From positions 1-33,212 of the forward strand of contig NZ_LGED01000265.1 in assembly GCF_001280085.1 (NCBI RefSeq): a DNA stretch of 33,212 bases, in the 5' to 3' direction. A program made the translations under genes and the position numbers. The notes below the pieces were generated by a model. That model did not search any database. It saw nothing but the letters and a program-made list of their open reading frames with translations, and was not told the origin of the DNA. This document shows, piece after piece, positions 30,162-33,212 of the stretch. Source of the DNA: Saccharothrix sp. NRRL B-16348 (GTDB taxonomy: Bacteria > Actinomycetota > Actinomycetes > Mycobacteriales > Pseudonocardiaceae). Numbering within the stretch: position 1 is the first letter of the stretch; every line of letters begins with the position of its first letter.

Positions 30162-32177
30162 ATGAGACCGCGTCTTGTCGTGCTCCCGGCACTCGCCGCG
30201 CTCGTGGCCGCCCAGGTCGTGCTGACCGCCGGCTCCCCGGCCCAGGCCGACTCCACCGCCACCGTCACGGTCAACACCAGGGCCGGGTTGGAGGTGGTGG
30301 ACGAGGCCGCCACCGGCGTCAACCACGCCATCTGGGACACCAACCTCGGCAGTGACGCCGTCGCCGACCTGCTCAAGGACGCCGGCGTGAAGGCGATGCG
30401 CTACCCCGGCGGCTCGTACTCGGACATCTACCACTGGGCCGACCACACGGCGCCCGGCGGGTACGTGGCGCCGAACACCGACTTCGACACGTTCATGGGC
30501 GGTGTGCGGCGGGCCGGCGGGCAGGCGATCGTCACCGCGAACTACGGCACCGGCACGGCCGAGGAAGCGGCGGCCTGGGTCCGCTACGCCAACGTCGAGA
30601 AGAACTACGGCGTGAAGTACTGGGAGATCGGCAACGAGAACTACGGCAACGGCCACTACGGCTCGGGCTGGGAGGCGGACCACCACCCCAGCAAGAGCCC
30701 GACCTACTACGCCACCCTGGTCCGCGACTACGCCACCGCGATGAAGGCGGTCGACCCGACCATCAAGATCGGCGCGGTGCTGACCACGCCGGGCGAGTGG
30801 CCCGACGGCATCGCCGCCGCGGGCGACAGCGGGTCGTGGAACGAGATCGTGCTGGAGATCGCCGGTCCCGTGGTCGACTTCGGCATCATCCACTGGTACC
30901 CGGGCGGCGACACCGCGGCGCAGGTGCTGGCCAAGACCGACCGCGTGAAGGACCAGATCGCCCTGGTGCGCGAGCAGTCGCGCCGGTTGGCGGGCAAGGA
31001 CCTCGGCATCGCGCTGACCGAGGTGAACACCTCCTACGGCCGCAACACCCAGCCGGGCGCGCTGTTCGCCGCCGACGCCTACGCGACGATGATCGGCCAG
31101 GGCGTGTTCAACGTGGACTGGTGGAACGTCCACAACGGCATCGGCCAGGTCCGGGAGATCGCGGGCCACCCCGACTACGACGACTACGGCCTGCTCTCCA
31201 GTGGCACCTGCAACGCCGACGGCACGGTGTGCGAGCCCGCGCTGAACACGCCGTTCGCGCCGTACCACGCCATCTCGATGGTGTCCCGCTTCGCCCGGCC
31301 GGGCGACCAGCTCGTCACGGCCGCCTCCACCGACCCGCTGGTGCGCGGCCACGCGGCCCGGCGGCCCGACGGCGGCCTCGCGGTGATGCTGATCAACCAG
31401 GACCCGGACGCCGCCAAGACCGTCGACCTGCGGTTCGCGGGCTACTCGGCCGCCGCCGACGCGACCGTGCTGACCTTCGCCAACGGCGACACCGGCATCA
31501 CGACCACGACCGGTTCGTCGTCCACGGCGACGCTGCCGCCGTACTCGATCACCACGCTCGTGCTCCGGCCGCACGGTTCGGTGACCGGCCCGGCCGCGCC
31601 CGCCCGCCCGGCGCTGGACGCGGTCACCGACCGCACCGCCGCGCTGTCCTGGCCGACGCCGCCCGCCGGCGTGAAGTACGAGGTGCACCGGGTGGACGGC
31701 GCGAACACCGAGCAGTGGGGCGAGACGACCGGCGCCACGTTCACCGCGGCGAACCTCACGCCCGGCACGGAGTACACGGTCAACCTGGTGGCGCGCGACA
31801 ACGCGGGCCGGGTGTCGTGGTCTTCGCCGCCGCTGACCTTCACCACGGGCACGCCGGCCACGTCGACGTGCGCGGTGACCTACCGGGAGAGCGCGAACTG
31901 GGGCAACGGTTTCGTCGCCGACCTGGAGATCGCCAACACGGGCACGACGCCCGTCGCCGGGTGGACGCTCACCTACACCTGGCCGACCACCTGGCAGCAG
32001 GTCTCCAGCGGCTGGAACGCCACCTGGTCCCAGACCGGCCACCAGGTGTCCGTGGCCGGCACCGCGACGCTGGCGCCGGGCTCGTCGACCACCGCCGGTT
32101 TCGTCGGCAGCTACCAGGGCCCGAACGTGCACCCGGTGAAGTACTTCCTGAACGGAAAGCTCTGCACCACCCGTTGA
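30162..32177 (+). CDS. Secreted clan GH-A glycoside hydrolase with FN3 and CBM2 domains, 671 aa
   Basis: A signal peptide ends after SPAQA near residue 29. The catalytic domain (about 40-395) shows WEIGNEN with candidate acid/base Glu159 and LTEVNTSYGR with candidate nucleophile Glu287, the clan GH-A layout, and resembles alpha-L-arabinofuranosidase or related enzymes. An FN3 domain (about 478-565) and a C-terminal cellulose-binding CBM2 (about 568-671, with two bracketing Cys and conserved Trp) follow. It probably acts on cellulose-bound plant polysaccharide. The ATG at 30162 has GAGGA eight bases upstream; an ATG at 30147 is weaker. Substrate is uncertain. A perfect CebR-type box lies upstream. 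Confidence 0.88.
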   Translation: MRPRLVVLPALAALVAAQVVLTAGSPAQADSTATVTVNTRAGLEVVDEAATGVNHAIWDTNLGSDAVADLLKDAGVKAMRYPGGSYSDIYHWADHTAPGGYVAPNTDFDTFMGGVRRAGGQAIVTANYGTGTAEEAAAWVRYANVEKNYGVKYWEIGNENYGNGHYGSGWEADHHPSKSPTYYATLVRDYATAMKAVDPTIKIGAVLTTPGEWPDGIAAAGDSGSWNEIVLEIAGPVVDFGIIHWYPGGDTAAQVLAKTDRVKDQIALVREQSRRLAGKDLGIALTEVNTSYGRNTQPGALFAADAYATMIGQGVFNVDWWNVHNGIGQVREIAGHPDYDDYGLLSSGTCNADGTVCEPALNTPFAPYHAISMVSRFARPGDQLVTAASTDPLVRGHAARRPDGGLAVMLINQDPDAAKTVDLRFAGYSAAADATVLTFANGDTGITTTTGSSSTATLPPYSITTLVLRPHGSVTGPAAPARPALDAVTDRTAALSWPTPPAGVKYEVHRVDGANTEQWGETTGATFTAANLTPGTEYTVNLVARDNAGRVSWSSPPLTFTTGTPATSTCAVTYRESANWGNGFVADLEIANTGTTPVAGWTLTYTWPTTWQQVSSGWNATWSQTGHQVSVAGTATLAPGSSTTAGFVGSYQGPNVHPVKYFLNGKLCTTR

Positions 32178-32188
32178 CGAACGCGCCC

Positions 32189-32224
32189 GCTGCCCCCGGT
32201 CGACCGCAGTCGGCCGGGGGCAGC
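32189..32224. terminator. Terminator hairpin after the CBM2 glycosidase gene
   Basis: GCTGCCCCCGG at 32189-32199 is perfectly complementary to 32214-32224 (11 bp, 14-base loop). It lies 12 bases after the stop. There is no T tract, as is usual for high-GC actinobacterial terminators. Confidence 0.75.
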
Positions 32225-32329
32225 GGCGTGTCCGGGGTCCGATTGTTCACATTCATGACCGGTGCGGGTCGGATTTGTTCACGAGTGTGACCAGCGCGTT
32301 CTTTCCGGTGGAAAGGCGAATGCGCGGCG

Positions 32330-32358
32330 TTGACCGGATGTGCCGCAGCTCCTAGCAT
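32330..32358 (+). promoter_or_regulatory. Promoter of the ricin-lectin gene
   Basis: TTGACC at 32330-32335 and TAGCAT at 32353-32358, with 17 bases between, match the housekeeping sigma consensus. Transcription would begin near 32365, giving a leader of about 110 bases. A CTTTCC/GGAAAG inverted repeat at 32301-32315 and ATTGTTCAC/ATTTGTTCAC repeats at 32242-32282 lie upstream and could bind a regulator. Confidence 0.6.
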
Positions 32359-32474
32359 CCGAAGAGGAATAGCTTTCCCTGCCCGGCGGTCATATTTGTG
32401 AATCGGCGCGGAGTTCGCCGGTTCCGGTCGTGCGCGAAAAGCCCCGTCGGAAGTCGTCTGGAAGTGGAGTCGGC

Positions 32475-33212
32475 ATGAGCACATCGGAGCAGCCCGCAAT
32501 GACGCGGGCTGTACGGCCGCGGGTCGTCCGCAGTGGGTTGGTCGCGGTGGCGGCCGTCGCCGCGTTGGCGGCGACGCTCGCGGCCTGGCCCCTCGCCTCG
32601 CCCGCGCAGGCGGCGGTCGGCGCGGGCACCTACACCGTGAAGAACGTCGCCGGCGGGCACTGCTTGGACGCCGCCGGGTCGACCAGCGGCACGCAGCTGC
32701 GGCAGCAGGCGTGCGGTGACCTCGCGGCGCAGCGGTGGTCGTTGACGGCGGTCAGCGGCGGGTTCCGGATCACGTCGGCCGCGACCGGCCTGTGCGTCGG
32801 CGTGCAGGACGCGTCGACCAGCGCGGGCAAGGCGATCCAGCAGCAGACGTGCACGGGCGGCTCCAGCCAGGTCTGGTCGGTGACCGCGAGCGGCAGCAAC
32901 TACCGCGTGGTCAACGCCAACGGCGGCAAGTGCATGAACGTCAAGGACAGCTCCACCGCGGTCGGCGCGCTGGTGCAGCAGAACTCCTGCGACAGCGTCG
33001 TCTCCAAGCAGTGGACGTTCACCCCGGCCACCGGTGACACGACGACGACCACCACCAGCACGACGACGAGCACCACCACGACCACGACGACCACCACGAC
33101 GACGACCACGAACCCGCCGGCGTCGGCGTTGTACGTGTCGCCGAACGGCACCGACGGCGCGGCGGGCACGCAGGCCGACCCGACGACGTTGACCTCGGCG
33201 ATCAGCCGGATC
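32475..33212 (+). CDS. Secreted ricin-lectin (CBM13) protein, N-terminal part, likely polysaccharide lyase
   Basis: The gene runs off the window end. It starts at 32475 with GGAG six bases before ATG. A twin-Arg-free signal peptide ends near SPAQA at residue 47. A ricin beta-trefoil domain covers about 53-185, with QxW-type repeats (AQRWSL, SQVWSV, KQWTF) and pairs of Cys. A 24-residue Thr/Ser linker follows (codons in 33039-33110). The final visible segment, LYVSPNGTDGAAGTQADPTT, is the usual opening of right-handed beta-helix enzymes such as pectate lyases. Its catalytic part lies outside. It is next to another plant-polysaccharide enzyme. Confidence 0.85.
   Translation, partial: MSTSEQPAMTRAVRPRVVRSGLVAVAAVAALAATLAAWPLASPAQAAVGAGTYTVKNVAGGHCLDAAGSTSGTQLRQQACGDLAAQRWSLTAVSGGFRITSAATGLCVGVQDASTSAGKAIQQQTCTGGSSQVWSVTASGSNYRVVNANGGKCMNVKDSSTAVGALVQQNSCDSVVSKQWTFTPATGDTTTTTTSTTTSTTTTTTTTTTTTTNPPASALYVSPNGTDGAAGTQADPTTLTSAISRI
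33039..33110. repeat. ACC/ACG trinucleotide tract encoding a poly-Thr linker
   Basis: Twenty-four in-frame codons are almost all ACC or ACG, with a few AGC. It encodes a Thr linker of a secreted carbohydrate-active enzyme, a likely site of O-glycosylation. Such tracts vary in length by slippage between strains. Confidence 0.85.

Noticed and set aside
30138..32132. 664-codon minus-strand frame opposite the glycosidase
   Set aside because: High-GC third-position bias creates long antisense frames. The plus frame has a signal peptide, catalytic motifs and CBM2.
33039..33110. Trinucleotide tract as a sequencing artefact
   Set aside because: Codons stay in frame and the linker is typical of secreted actinobacterial carbohydrate-active enzymes.

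Overview
The window comes from a high-GC, GC3-biased actinomycete. An AfsR-type regulator, a CBM2 glycoside hydrolase, a ricin-lectin/poly-Thr secreted protein, GTG starts and many ATGA/GTGA overlaps fit a filamentous actinobacterium. A Pseudonocardiales genus such as Saccharothrix, Lentzea or Actinosynnema is my guess; the sequence does not prove it.

The centre (about 3205-21575) is an integrated tailed prophage of about 18.36 kb, somewhat less GC-rich than its flanks. It is bounded by an 11-bp identity, CCGTCTTGCCC, at 3205-3215 and 21565-21575. The host gene it interrupts is a large SARP regulator (winged helix-BTAD-NB-ARC-TPR). Its N-terminal part lies at 22465-21566 and its C-terminal part at 3205-1106, both on the minus strand. 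The crossover falls inside the codons of the Walker A motif (GTAGAGKT), and joining the flanks at the core restores one 999-codon reading frame. Lysogeny therefore splits an AfsR-like activator into a stand-alone SARP domain (304 aa, stopped by a phage codon) and an NB-ARC/TPR fragment.

Prophage order, left to right: large serine integrase (+) and a strong terminator; an early plus-strand block (72-aa protein, HTH initiator-like protein with an iteron/inverted-repeat cluster inside its gene, unknowns, two HNH proteins); small and large terminase on the MINUS strand; a repeat-rich divergent control region; a plus-strand HK97-type head and tail operon (portal, protease, capsid, connectors, tail tube, tail chaperones with a probable +1 frameshift, short tape measure, 907-aa tail protein, small fibre-like protein); a minus-strand GntR regulator with two operator-like inverted repeats; and three tiny overlapping plus-strand genes next to attR. 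I find no endolysin, holin, polymerase or primase.

Left host flank: a 305-aa conserved hypothetical protein converges on the SARP gene with overlapping stop codons. Right host flank: the SARP 5' half, an FtsX-like permease and its ABC ATPase, and a small secreted Cys-containing protein (all minus); a RidA-like protein divergent from an HxlR regulator; a three-gene operon DUF418 membrane protein-histidine kinase-LuxR response regulator with 4-nt overlaps; a secreted clan GH-A glycosidase with FN3 and CBM2 behind a perfect CebR-type operator; and the start of a secreted ricin-lectin protein that runs off the window end.
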